A DNA stretch of 64,000 nt from Nectonema munidae (lineage: Eukaryota > Nematomorpha > Nectonematoida > Nectonematidae). A program made the position numbers and the translations under genes. This document shows positions 21,011-32,191 of this stretch, piece after piece. The notes below the pieces were generated by a model. The model saw only the letters and a program-made list of their open reading frames with translations, was not told where the DNA came from and made no database searches. The stretch covers positions 620,001-684,000 of the forward strand of contig JAUIRK010001039.1 in the NCBI GenBank assembly GCA_030549495.1, in the 5' to 3' direction. The stretch's first letter is position 1. Every line of letters starts with the position of its first letter.

Positions 21011-23250
21011 TTTTACCCTATCATTTCCTTTCCTTTCATCCTTATGATGTTGCAATGTAAAAATTTTCTTTGTTTTAGAAACACCCTTAAAATTTAGGTT
21101 TATTTATTTTTGGTAAATTTGTTCTTTCAAAAACAACTAACCACCAATCAGAAATGGGACGATTTTTTACCAGTTGTGCAAATCAGAAAATTCTACACTT
21201 TTTCTAAATGACAAATTTTGAAGTAAAATGATTCGGAAAAGCAGTTAATAGTTAAGTAACATCACACTCATATATGCTTATAATAGTCGTATATAAATAA
21301 CACAAAATTTAGTTTCAGTGGGGGTTTTTTAAGACATCTTCCTTCCACAGCTAAAACATTTTTTTTTAAAAAAAGTGCCCTAATTATAACGTCTTTTTCC
21401 TAAAATTGCTAGACATACCATTTGATACTGTTTTCCAGGTTATCGGATGACCAACTTATGTCAAAAACTGTCAATCAAAAGTATTTTCAAGAAAATTTAA
21501 AATTTATCTGTAGTACTCATATGTCTATATTTGGATAAACTCTTGAAAATTTATAATGCTATTCAGCTTCAAACTCATAACACTTATATCTACAATCTTA
21601 TTCATAAATATGGTATTTTAAGGAAAATACCATTCAAAATTTAGTCAATGAACCATGCTCATTTCATTTATGGATTCTGTATTGCCACCTCTGGTATAAA
21701 AAGTGTATGAAAGTGGGAATCAAATTAATGATGAATCTCTAGAATTAGTTTATCCTTTTATGACCAAAATTTTGAAATTTTTTTTTAATGTAAATTTATA
21801 TATTTTAATTTTTTGGAATACTGTAGTCCCATTGGTCCTCGAAGGGTTATTCTAAGGAAAAAAATTTTCACAAATTTTAGATATAAACATTATAGCTTTG
21901 TTTTATAATACAAAAAAACTATACTAAATATTTATTAACAACTTTCTTTTCTGTATATCAGTATCTCGTGCATGAAATATTTAAAAAAAAGGAATAATAA
22001 AATATGTGGAAAAAGAATGTATTGAAAAGAGGAGATAATTTTGAAAGGACGTACATACTGCTAGCTGATTGGAAATTCATATGTTGGGACAACAGAGATT
22101 ATTGATACATCTTACTTGAAACCGTTTCTCTACTTATGGTTCTGGCTGGATATGGGCTAGTGTAGGTAGAAGTGTCAAACCAAGGAAGTAGAAATTGAAT
22201 AGAGCAGAAAAAAGGAAGAAATTTATCTTAGGAATGCTTGGCCTAGTTAGAGTAAAAGTCTAGAATTTTTTTGCTATAACATTTTCGAGTTATAAAAATT
22301 TTACTGGCCAGTCAAGTGTTTATAATGGAGTATTTTAGAATACCTGAAGTTATTTGTAGGACTACAGAGAAATTTGGGAAATTTTAAGGGGAAGTACAAA
22401 ATAAAAAAATTTAAACCTTGAAAGATTTCACTAACTAAATCTTAAAATTTTAATTCTTGAAATAAAAATTTTTTTGAAATACTTTGCTTACTCGGTCTGC
22501 AAAAATTTTTTGAAAGAAAATCCCTTGAATTGCAATTTTCACCCTAATATTTATTAATAAACAAAATATTCTTTTTTTAACCTTAAATTTTAAAAGTTTA
22601 TGTTATATTCCAATGGTGACTCGCGATGTTTTACCATTGTTTGTAATTTACCCTTTTTGTTTAATATTAGAAAAGTGGTTTATAAATGAATTAATGAATT
22701 TTTTTCAAAAAATTCTAAATAAAATGCTCCTTTATCTAAAACAAAGAGGGAATTTCAAAGTAAATTATTATAATCACGATTCATATAATTTCCCATAGAT
22801 TTCTTATTTGAAAAGAGTGGACAAAGACAGCACTATAGCCTATTGGAAGTATTTGCACCAATCCAAAGATGTGAATCAAATTATTATTATTAAATTGAAC
22901 GTTCTTATTTCAATCAAATAAGAAAAGAATAATTTCGCCTATAATTAATAAAACATACGCACATCTTGAAAAACTAATTCTTTGACATTAACTTATGTAT
23001 TTTGGTCTAACTTACACTTTGATAAGGGCTCGTTTTATGCCTATATAATTAATTTTTTTTTAATTGGGTTTCGCGCAAGCAGTTGCAAAGTTACTATTTA
23101 AGCATTTCCTGTATATTATGGATAATTATAGAAAATGAAATCGTTAAAACTATTTTTGAGAGATTTTGCAAATAAAATCGCCAAAATGTCTTTTTCTAAA
23201 AGCCTTTCTTTGTATTAAAAAAACTTTCCATATTGTATGCCAAATTTTTA
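21011..23250. other. Intergenic AT-rich sequence, no gene seen
   Basis: No supported exon, RNA gene or element. The 61-codon open frame at 22613-22798 shows no family features. Confidence 0.4.
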
Positions 23251-23729
23251 TCTATATTATAATAAGCAAGTGTGTGTCTGTGTGTGTGTCACTGGAAGCA
23301 TTCTGATTGGGTGAAATTATTTATATATGTGTTTTGTGTGTATTTTTATATGGTGTGATGAGTTTATATGTGTTAGTTTTGCTTGAAGCATTCTGATTGG
23401 TTTAAATTATTTATATGTTTTGTATGTATTTCTACAGAATGCTTTAAGGTTGAAATATCTTCTGTGTGTATTTTTATATGGTGTAATACAAAAATACACA
23501 GAAAAGATAAAAATATTCTAAAAACTGATCGCCATACCATATAACACTATTAGCAACTCAATATACACACTACCAAGAATCCTATGTTTCGAGCGCAGCC
23601 TAAACAAAAAAAACTAACCGGTCCGGTGGTCGTTTCGAGCGAAGCGAATTTGAATTAGCAACTCAATATACACATTACTCAGAATCCTATGTTTCGAGCG
23701 CAGCAAGAAAGGACCACGGGACCGGCTAG
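23251..23729 (+). mobile_element. Non-autonomous Helitron-like repeat, copy 2
   Basis: It has the same 5' (A then TCTATATTATAATAAGC) and 3' (GACCACGGGACCGGCTAG then T) termini as copy 1 at 2027-2563, the same GT-rich start and GCATTCTGATTGG motif, and two rather than three inner blocks. The difference in block number shows that the inner units expand and contract. Confidence 0.6.
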
Positions 23730-24077
23730 TATAATAATATTTAAGCATTCAATGCCTTTATTTATTCTTTTTATTTCTAGTTTAAAACCAAAAATGTGAA
23801 GAAAGAAACCATTTCTATGTTTTTCAAAATTTTTATAGCAGCCTATTTTTATCTATTTAAAAATAAAAACAAATAAATTTGATCAGGCATTTAGGGCATT
23901 CATGTGTTATGATATGCTCTTTAATATGATATGCTCTTTGACACACTTGCGTTTTATGCTCTTATCTTTCATCATCATTTGTCATAAGCCCTAATTTTTG
24001 TTTTGTAGTACTGTGATCAACGTATAAATTATTTTTTACAATTTTAGAATATATGTGCTTCTTTTATTCTGATAATG

Positions 24078-24192
24078 ATGAAAGAGAGAGAGAGAGAGAG
24101 AAAAAAAAAGTATTCAAAAATTTTTTCACGAATGATGATCATGATGATGATGATGATGATGATAATGATGATGATAATGATATATATATATA
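24078..24192. repeat. Microsatellites (AG)n, (GAT)n and (TA)n
   Basis: Three simple repeats in a row lie directly before the inverted-end element at 24193. The (TA)n tract touches its left end, so insertion into TA-rich sequence is likely. Confidence 0.85.
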
Positions 24193-24986
24193 TCTCATAA
24201 CCTGTACGGTTGAACGCGGGTAGACAACTTGCGTGTTATATCCAACCTAAATTTTTTCAGAATTTTATTTTGATTATTTGACAAATATAATATTTAAAAT
24301 CGTGCAAATTGCAAAGTATAGGTAATAACTTTTGTAACATCGCATGAGGTAGCAAAATATGAACAGAAAGTTTGATATTTTTTGATTTTTTAAAGAATAT
24401 TTTTCGATTCTTTGATTTTGATTATTTGATAAAATATATTATTTAATATCGTGAAAAAATTAATAACTTATCTAACATCCTCTCCCCGAATGAGGTGTAT
24501 CAAATTTTACATCTAGCGAAATATGAACTGATAGGTTGGAGATGAATTATCGCGGTATACAGGTTGGAGATGAATTATCGCGGTATACAGGTTGGAGATG
24601 AACCATCGTAGTATACAGGTATAATGTATATAGGTAATAACTTATGTAGCATCGTCTCCCCGAATGAGGTATATCAAATCTTACATCTAGCAGAATGTGA
24701 ACAGAAAGTTGAACATTGTCTCCCTAGTTATTTGTACATGGAATAGAAACCATCGTAGTATACAGGTTGAAGATGAATCATCGTAGTATACAGGTTGGAG
24801 ATGAATCATCGTAGTATACAGGTTGGAGATGAATCATCGTAGTATACAGGTTGGAGATGAATCATTGTAGTATATAGTTTGGAGATGAATCATCTTAGAA
24901 TACAGTTGGAGAAGAATCATCGTAATATACGGGTTGGAGATAACACGCAAGTTGTCTACCCGCGTTCAACCGTACAGGTTATGAGA
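24193..24986. mobile_element. Small element with perfect 47-bp inverted ends around a minisatellite
   Basis: Positions 24193-24239 and 24940-24986 are exact reverse complements over 47 bp, starting TCTCATAACCTGTACGG on each end. Inside are about three copies of a block with CATCGTCTCCCCGAATGAGG and then about ten units of a roughly 28-bp minisatellite (ACAGGTTGGAGATGAATCAT plus CGTAGTAT). There is no coding sequence. Perfect ends against imperfect inner units point to recent insertion or constraint on the ends. Flanks are AT-rich, and a target duplication cannot be told beyond a possible TA. The superfamily is unknown. Confidence 0.85.
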
Positions 24987-25084
24987 ATCAACTATATATT
25001 TTATTATATTTTATTCAATGACTATTGAAGTTTTTATAAAGAAAAACATCTACTCTCTGCTTGAAAATTTCATCTAATTTTAAC

Positions 25085-25275
25085 GGGTTCCTGTAATTCG
25101 TGGGCACAAGTGGGCACTAGCTTATTTCAAGTAAAAACTTTTTTCTATTCTAATAAAAACTTGTATTATGATTTTTTCAATAATTTTATATCATTTTTTT
25201 TCAATATTTAACTTATTTAAAGTTTTTGAAAATATTTTTTAAATTTTATCATTTGTTTTCTTTTTCTTTACAGTC
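25085..25275 (+). mobile_element. LINE 3'-end fragment
   Basis: GGGTTCCTGTAATTCGTGGG, GGGCACTAGCTTATTTCAAG and TTCTATTCTAATAAAAACTTG match, in reverse complement, the 3' end of the LINE fragment at 38161-39000. It is therefore a 5'-truncated tail of the same family. Confidence 0.65.
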
Positions 25276-26313
25276 CGAGCCTCAATTGTTGTTAAGGCGG
25301 CGGTCTCGTAATTATTTTGTCGATTTGAATTTAAATTTTCAAGCTGTAAGTTTCAGTTTAGTTCAGTGCCAGCACTAAGTAAAAATTTTGGGGAGCTAAT
25401 TTTTGAACTATCAGATTAATCTGCTTCAAGGCGAAAAGAAAACATATGATGTATTTGCCAAGCCATATCTATACAGATTACATTTTCATGAAAGAAATTA
25501 TCATGAATTCTAGATCTTTGTCATATTTTTTAGGGGAGCTTGAAAATTAACAGGGGAGGGGGTGATTCCAGTTTTTATCTCCCGATTTTTAAAAATTTTA
25601 TAATTACATTTAAAAAAATTGATATCAATATCATATATATGATATCATTATTGATGGCAAGGGCAATAATATTGTTCCTTATCTACTAAATGATTTGTGG
25701 CATTATATTTTCAAAATAAAAGTTCCTGGAACATCAACAAACATTGAAAATCCTTCCTTGTGTAGCTGCCTTAATTATTGGCACATAGCAATGCAAGTCT
25801 TGAACGATTATTCCGCATTGCACAAAAAATTAAAACATGCCTTTTAATTAATTCAGTTCTCCCTGTTTTAGGCAAAATCTCCCTGTCTTCCAACAAAAAA
25901 TCAAGAATCTCTAGGTTTCAATAATTTAAGGTTGACAGGTATGTTATACTATACTTCATTAGAAATATAGATTGTACTGATAGTATTACAGAGAGACCAT
26001 ATTTAGGTATTTTTTCTTTTATTTTTTTTTACATAAAAGGTAATTAGTTTAATATATAAATGATGATTTCTTGATTGTAAATACAATTTTTTTTTGACAA
26101 ACTAATTCTATAATTAAACTAAATTTGACTTATTTTTAAATTTTGCTACTCATTTAAAAAATATTTTTTGACCTTTTCTCAATATTTTTTGCAACGTAAC
26201 TTCTAGACTTCAACTATATTTTTTCTATATAAAAGGCTCTAAGACACTGCTTACAAAAAAAATTTAAGATAAAAACGATCATGCCCTCCTTTTAATTAAA
26301 CATCATATAAAGG

Positions 26314-27532
26314 CAGTGGCGTAGCCAGTACGGTTAAGGTGCCCCACCCTAATTTTTACTATCCTAAAAATTTTAATCTATAAATAGCGGTGAAATAAGA
26401 CTAATAATTTTTTAGCGCTAAACGCTTATTTTTCGTTAGCGATAAACGCTATCGTAGCACTGCACTGTCCACCCGGTCTTCAGGCCCAGTTCTGGTCCCA
26501 ATACCAACCACGCCACCACCTAAACGGCTCAATAACCAGTCTCTCACCTCATGACACAGTACATAAAGACAACACGCGGAGTAGAGTGATTCTAATTGAC
26601 AAATAAAATCAAACATTCTTATAACCAAAATTAGAAGAGCTTTTTTTTCTCACGTTTCCGTCACTAAGTTTTAACTTTTTTTGTTCAAAAGGTGCCCAAG
26701 CATTGACATGACTCTTTCGGCGGATGTACTTGATGACTGGACGCTGCCGTACTTCAAAAACAGCTTTGACAACACTGGATAAAGATTTCGATTCTTTCTC
26801 CAAAACTCTGAAGGCTGATTGTCTATTGACAATGCCTTTTTTCAAATCTTTCAATTTCATAATCAGCATTGTACTTCTTAACACCAGCAGAGTTGTCATT
26901 TTCCTCATCACAAATTGTTAAAAGGAACTTTGTTTTCTTTTTAACTGTCTCTTCAATGTTTTCCTTGACGTGATCTTCAGCAGAAACCGGCATAGAGTCA
27001 GCTTCTTCTCTTATTTCAGCAACAATTTGTTCTCTAGTCAGGGTGAAGTGTCCAAGATCAAGCTCATTGAAGAACAAGAGTTTACTGAACCTCTTGTCAA
27101 GGAAAGAGGCTTTGGCAAGAAGGGTGAAGTTCACATTTTCGCGATAACTCTCAATTAACTCTTTAGACAGAGTTTTCTTACGTTGAGGAATTTTGTTACA
27201 AATCGAACAACACAGGCCCCTGTTTTGCATTTTTTAGCTCCTAACTAGGTGATGCCTTCATCAAGGATATCTAACAAAAGAGTGATGTTTAGCATAACTT
27301 TGTAGTCATCAGTTAGGATCAAACTTTGATATTCTACATCATCACCCTTGTAGAACAGTTTTAATGCAGCATTAATTGCTTCTTTGTTTATCATGGCTCT
27401 ATTTTTATCAATCTCTCCAGCAGGTTCTTTGAGAAAACTTCGGAACATGATTATAGTTGACGTGAATCTTGTTTTTACTTCACCCTTTAAACTGTTTGGC
27501 GAGCAGATAAGTATAAGATTGTATAAGTTCAA
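26314..27532 (-). mobile_element. hAT transposon remnant (second family)
   Basis: Open frames on the - strand at 27245-27532, 26823-27230 and 26609-26911 give VKTRFTSTIIMFRSFLKEP (compare VKTRWNST..ML.RFLE), then ASFLDKRFSKLLFF (compare the LDPRFK block). These are mid and late hAT transposase motifs. The peptide differs from the hAT at 43532, so it is another family. CAGTGGCGTAGCCAG at about 26314 looks like a hAT terminal repeat; the opposite end was not found. N-terminal parts and the C-terminal dimerisation block are missing or unreadable. Confidence 0.6.
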
Positions 27533-27719
27533 GAGAAATAATAGAGTTAGATATGTTTATTTCATTTATTTTTACTGAAAATTTTTTTTACGAGCAGATT
27601 TTTATCTTTTGCAAAACGCTACTGATAATTTTTTCTTAGCGTTTAACACGAAAATTTACCAAAAAGGCTAAGAGCAAGTTTCAGCTATAATTATAAATAT
27701 ATCTGCAATGGAAGCCTAA

Positions 27720-27850
27720 GAGGCAGATGGCCTAGTGGTGGGAACGTAGGGTCTCGATCAAGATGGTCTGGGTTCGAACCCCGAGCGTGACTATCCCTAT
27801 CTGCTCAGACATGGAAGATTATTCTTCCCTTGGGTGCGATACCGACAACT
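27720..27850 (+). repeat. tRNA-derived SINE
   Basis: Box A-like TGGCCTAGTGG at 27728-27738 and box B GGTTCGAACC at 27771-27780 are spaced as in a tRNA. An unrelated tail follows (CTGCTCAGACATGGAAGATT). The arms do not fold into a proper cloverleaf and the unit runs on past the acceptor end, so it is a SINE and not a tRNA gene. The promoter is internal, for RNA polymerase III. Confidence 0.65.
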
Positions 27851-29467
27851 AAAAAAAATGGTTAAGCGTTAAATTTTCTTCGCAAAAATTCCACAGGCTT
27901 CAAATTTAATAATAATTTTGTTGACTTTTAAGCTGGATTTTTATTTTTGAAAAAAATGTTCTACTTTGTGCTACCGTTTTTCCGTTACCCCATTGTGTAA
28001 AGGACGACGTCCATACTCCACTTGCCACACAAATCGTTAAAATAACATTCTGGTTTGGTTTCGACAAAAACTTCTGAAGTTTTGGCTGGCAGGAATATTA
28101 ATCATATAACATGGACTTTCACTGAAAAAATTGCACTAGTGTTTTTCATTTTATCACGCTTGATGTTTTCGGTAGTGGGTTGGTGGATCCACTCAAAAAC
28201 GTGATTTTGAGTATGAAATTCGCCTCTATCCATATATCCTAACTATTATATTTCTATTTTTTTTGTTAATAATTAATTTTATACCAAGATTTAGCCCAAT
28301 TTATAAATATAATATAAAAAAATTTGGATTAGAGACATCAAAATTAGATGTAATTTAAATCTACTATTTTTATATTTTAATATATTCTATTAAAAACAAA
28401 GTATAAAGACAAAAATTGTTTTTAGATTTGAATATAAGGATTTTCTTTAAATATATTCTGTGCAAAGCAAAATATGAAAAAAACTGTTTTGAATTTATTA
28501 ATCCTTTTTTGAGATTTGAATATATCGAAAAAAAAAAAACAGTTGAGTTAAAAAAATGTTACTATTTTTATCAAAATATAAAGAAAATACATTGATTTTT
28601 AATTTTAAAAATATTTTTTGAGATTTAAATATAGTGAACAAAGACAAACCCCTCTTAAAACAAATAGGTGGCCGAAGCAGTTGAAGATTTCCTTGGAAGA
28701 CTAATCTTGAATTCTTCTATCTAATCGAGAGGATAGTTAAGACAACGAAGATGTGGAGCTACAGGCCAGCCAGCCTCAACTCAAGCACGAGAGTCTTGTA
28801 GATATTTAAGCGTTTGCCGTTTTATGCTGTGTTTTCTAATTTCATTATATTTTAAAAATTATTTTAGGAAATTTGAGCTCATAATTCTATCCAACGTTTC
28901 TTTTAGACATTTTATCCTCTGGAAGTAAAGAAAGCTTTCAATACTTTGTTCAAAAAGTTAATTCCCTGAATTGGTGAAGTTTTGATTGAAAAAAGTGAAG
29001 ATTGTTTTTCTACTTTTATCTTTTTTCAATAAAAGATTAAAAAATTACTATTTTTTGACCTATATGTATTATATTTTATTGTGATTAAAAATATTCAACC
29101 ATATCAAGTTAATTCTTTTAAAATAAGTTTAACTATCAAAAAATAGGATAAAAGTGCAAAATAAGGAAAACAAGAAATGAAAACAAATTTATTTCCATAA
29201 ATATTATGCATTGTAGAAAACAACCATGCAAAAATTGGAATATGTTAACAAGCACTGAAGAAACCATTAAATATAATTTTCTATCGTGTGAGCATGTTTA
29301 GATAATCTAAAAAGATAAATTATGTATAGAGAAAATAAATACATTTTTTTCTTTGAGGATAGAAATCGAACTTTAAATATAATCTTCATTTGTATGAACA
29401 GGCTTTTTAAATCTGAAAAAAGTATATATATATACGAAGAGAACAAGAAATTTTCATTTCACTGTGT
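27851..29467. other. AT-rich sequence, no gene seen
   Basis: No supported feature. A less AT-rich stretch at 28670-28810 has no open frame with family features. Confidence 0.35.
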
Positions 29468-29662
29468 AAATTAAAGAAACCTTTTTGATGCTTTTAATGA
29501 TTTTTTAATCAAATTAAAATATTTGAAGTTTTATAGCCACTTTCTTCTGTCACACAGCCTTTTACTTCGTGCAACGAATCGAAGAAAGTGACTGTAAGGC
29601 CATTTAAACATTTTAATTTCATAAAAAAATCATTAAAAGTATCAAAAAGCTTTCTTTAATTT
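29468..29662. mobile_element. Foldback repeat (MITE-like long hairpin)
   Basis: Arms at 29468-29548 and 29580-29662 are inverted copies of about 80 bp with roughly ten mismatches. Both begin AAATTAAAGAAA and run through CTTTTAATGATTTTTT to the inner ACTTTCTTC. The loop is about 30 bp. It codes for nothing. It ends 33 bp before the stop of the MULE transposase on the - strand and may belong to that element or be a separate MITE. Confidence 0.8.
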
Positions 29663-29694
29663 ACCTATATATGATGCATTTTGTTAAAAAAAAA

Positions 29695-31131
29695 TCACCT
29701 TTTTATTTTTCTTTGACCAGGCTTACTGGCTAATTTTTGTTTTCTTAGAGTTAGAAACATTCCATCAGTTGATATTACATTCTTCTTATTGAATGATTCT
29801 TTGTGTAAATTTATAACACGCTTATACAAAGTATTTTTTGCTTCATCTGTTTTTTTATTCCAGATACATGAAGATATTAAAAATTTCGATGCATCCTCCA
29901 TAAGTTGAAAATTTCCAGAGCCATGAATAGCTTCCCTAATCATTTTTTCTTCGAAATATGCTTGGTTCTCCAACATATCGATTATTTCATGTAGCCTTTT
30001 AGGCTTCCAATTAATATTCATTTTTAATACATTATTGAAAGCTTCTGCATTATTATTTGTCCAATGCTTAGATAAAAATCTGTGTTTTAATCTAGGTTCA
30101 ATAATAAATACTCTAATTGTGGCTAATAATTTTTTCCTTAAATATGGACCTATACTCTCTTCATACTTCTCTAGTATTTTTTCTTCTTTAAAATTATATT
30201 CGAAAATGGAATTTGAATTAATGAGACCTGTCTCGCCAAATAAACATTTTAAAAACACGTCAATTTTTTCTTTATTCATGCCAATTTTGTTTTTTAGGTT
30301 TCTTATAACATTTTCTATGACATAAAATCAAATCTGTATTGAAGAAACAATGCTTAATAGCCTTAATTATAGCGAATTCTTCATCACTGCCTAATATTAA
30401 ATGATTCGAACTGATTATTTCAAGATTTCCTTCAGATATTGAAATACTCAAGTAAGAAAAGAATTCAGAATATGTTTCAAAAGTTGCATTGAAATGCAAG
30501 AATATCGGACCTGATAAAATTGCATTTGTATTTTTACTACCATACAAAATATTTCTGTCTTGGAAAACAGTTGTTGTAACATAGCATGCACCCAAATTAA
30601 AGGTTCTATCGATACTTAGAACGCAACAACTATTTCTTGGGTAAAGAACACAATTTTTCATGTGTTGCATTTGGTTTTCAGTATGACATATAATACTAGG
30701 GCTTTTATTGGTTACTTGTATAATTTTTTTAACAAAGGTTAACCCTTGAGAGGTCAGATTTAAAATGTATTGTAATTCATCAGCTATGCTTTTGAGAGGC
30801 AAAGAAGAATTCGATCTACTCTGTAAAGTACGTTTTAGATTATAGATAAATTGAGAATCTCTTGGAATGTCCAAATTTTCCTTTAAAGACTTTATATATA
30901 TATCTCTTTAGGCGAGTAGTTATTTTCCAGATTTTTTTTCACGAAATTTATTGTGTTATCATCGGTTCGAATGTAAAATTTACCCTTTCGTTTACAATTT
31001 CCGTGGATTGATGGTGTTTCTTCGGGATACTTTCCTAGATATTCAAAAATATAAGTTTTAGAATGATCAATTGGTGTTAAATCATTTTTGAGCCAAGAAA
31101 TCCTTCTTTTGTATGTAGCATGACGTTTCAA
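29695..31131 (-). pseudogene. MULE transposase, decayed
   Basis: The frames give, in order: YLGKYPEETPSIHGNC and SPKEIYI (DNA-binding side); PRDSQFIYNLKRT; VLSIDRTFNLGACYVTT (first Asp); GPIFLHFNATFETYSEFFSYL; LILGSDEEFAIIKAIKHCF (second Asp); LILCHRKCYKK (compare LC..H); and HWTNNNAEAFNNVLK (compare TNN..E). The order fits Mutator-like transposases of a kind repeated in cnidarian and invertebrate genomes. There are at least two frame changes, near 30880-30892 and 30272-30279. Confidence 0.7.
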
Positions 31132-31599
31132 TTATGTGTAATATTTATGTAACACAACTATCTCTGATGGATGAGGTTGAGGATCAATTAGAATATTTTT
31201 GCCTTTTGAAATCTTATAATATAGGTTCCTTTTGTTTTTCCTTACAAATTCCAATAAACCCTCATTTTTTTTATGAAAAAAATAGTCCTTACTCGAAATA
31301 CTTCTCCAAAGTCCACAATTATCTCTAAACTTATTTTGGTCGTTGGTTTTTTCACATTTCACAAGAAAAAAAGTATCTTGCTTAATTAGTTTGGGGACAC
31401 TAGACAAACAAAAAAAATTTCCCATTAAAATACTTATAACTGATGAACTAGACATAAAACCTTCAAGTTTATTTTTTTCCAAAAGATCATGGATAGAAAC
31501 ATCATCATCTTTTGAACTGAAAATATTTTCGCCCGAAATAGAACTACAAGGACTGTCAATATTATAATTGTTGCTAATTTTTAAATTTGCAAACACAAA

Positions 31600-32191
31600 A
31601 TTTTTTTCAATCAATGGGACAAAGTGGTTGGGATTCCATATATTATTCCTCGAAAATGTAGTATTCGTCCACATTATATAAATAAGTTTTTCGAATGATT
31701 TTATCAATGGAAAAAATGTTCTATTTAGAGCTTTGTAAACTAGGTCGTTGAAACTATTTAAAGGAGGGTAAACGGATTTAATAGATACGCCAAGTACATT
31801 CGCTGCTGCTATCATAGTTATGATAGAGGAATATCCACCATTTACTGCACAATCTAAGCACACTGTCTCAAAAACTGGAGATAAAGTGTAAAGAATATTA
31901 TCTGTCCTGTAATTATTTGAAAAAAAAACTGATTAATGCAAAGATATAAGCACGTTCTCACTCTCAGCTCTGTTGAATACAACTCATTACCGAAAAGACA
32001 CATAGAAATTGAGTTAAAAAACAATTTCCATTAGCTGTAGACTTAAGAGGTAAAAATTCAGAAAAGGAAGGGTTAGTTTCTAGCGAAGCAAGGCTCACTG
32101 TATCAATATCTTTAGAGTTGAAACACAAAGAAAGTGGAGAAAACGACTTTGGAGGTAAAATTTTCTTTTCTTGCCATGCCTGGCAAATCAA
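31600..32191 (-). pseudogene. OTU-like cysteine protease domain of the MULE
   Basis: OTU proteases cut ubiquitin-like chains with a D..C...H centre. Here the first frame has STANGNCFL, the position of the DGNC box, with Cys kept and the Asp read as Asn. A T-run slip follows; in the next frame ISMCLFGNE matches the helix after the Cys. From 31863, GGYSSIITMIAAANVLGVSI and SVYPPLN correspond to the G.W.....l.A.vl...I.vy block, and IWNPNHFVPLI is the W..NHFVPL motif with the catalytic His. The call rests on motif order, not on alignment. The role of such a domain in a transposon is unknown. Confidence 0.6.

Larger units (their letters stand above)
29695..32191 (-). mobile_element. MULE-type transposon with OTU-protease-like domain, decayed
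   Basis: One coding track on the - strand carries an OTU-like domain first (32191 to about 31600), a linker, and then a Mutator-like transposase (31131 to 29695). The order and the small gaps between frames suggest one original protein. Several frame changes and one in-frame stop interrupt it, so it is not functional as read. Terminal inverted repeats and a 9-bp target duplication, expected for Mutator elements, were not found. Confidence 0.65.

Noticed and set aside
27720-27850. Possible tRNA gene
   Set aside because: The unit continues past the box B region into an unrelated tail, as SINEs do.
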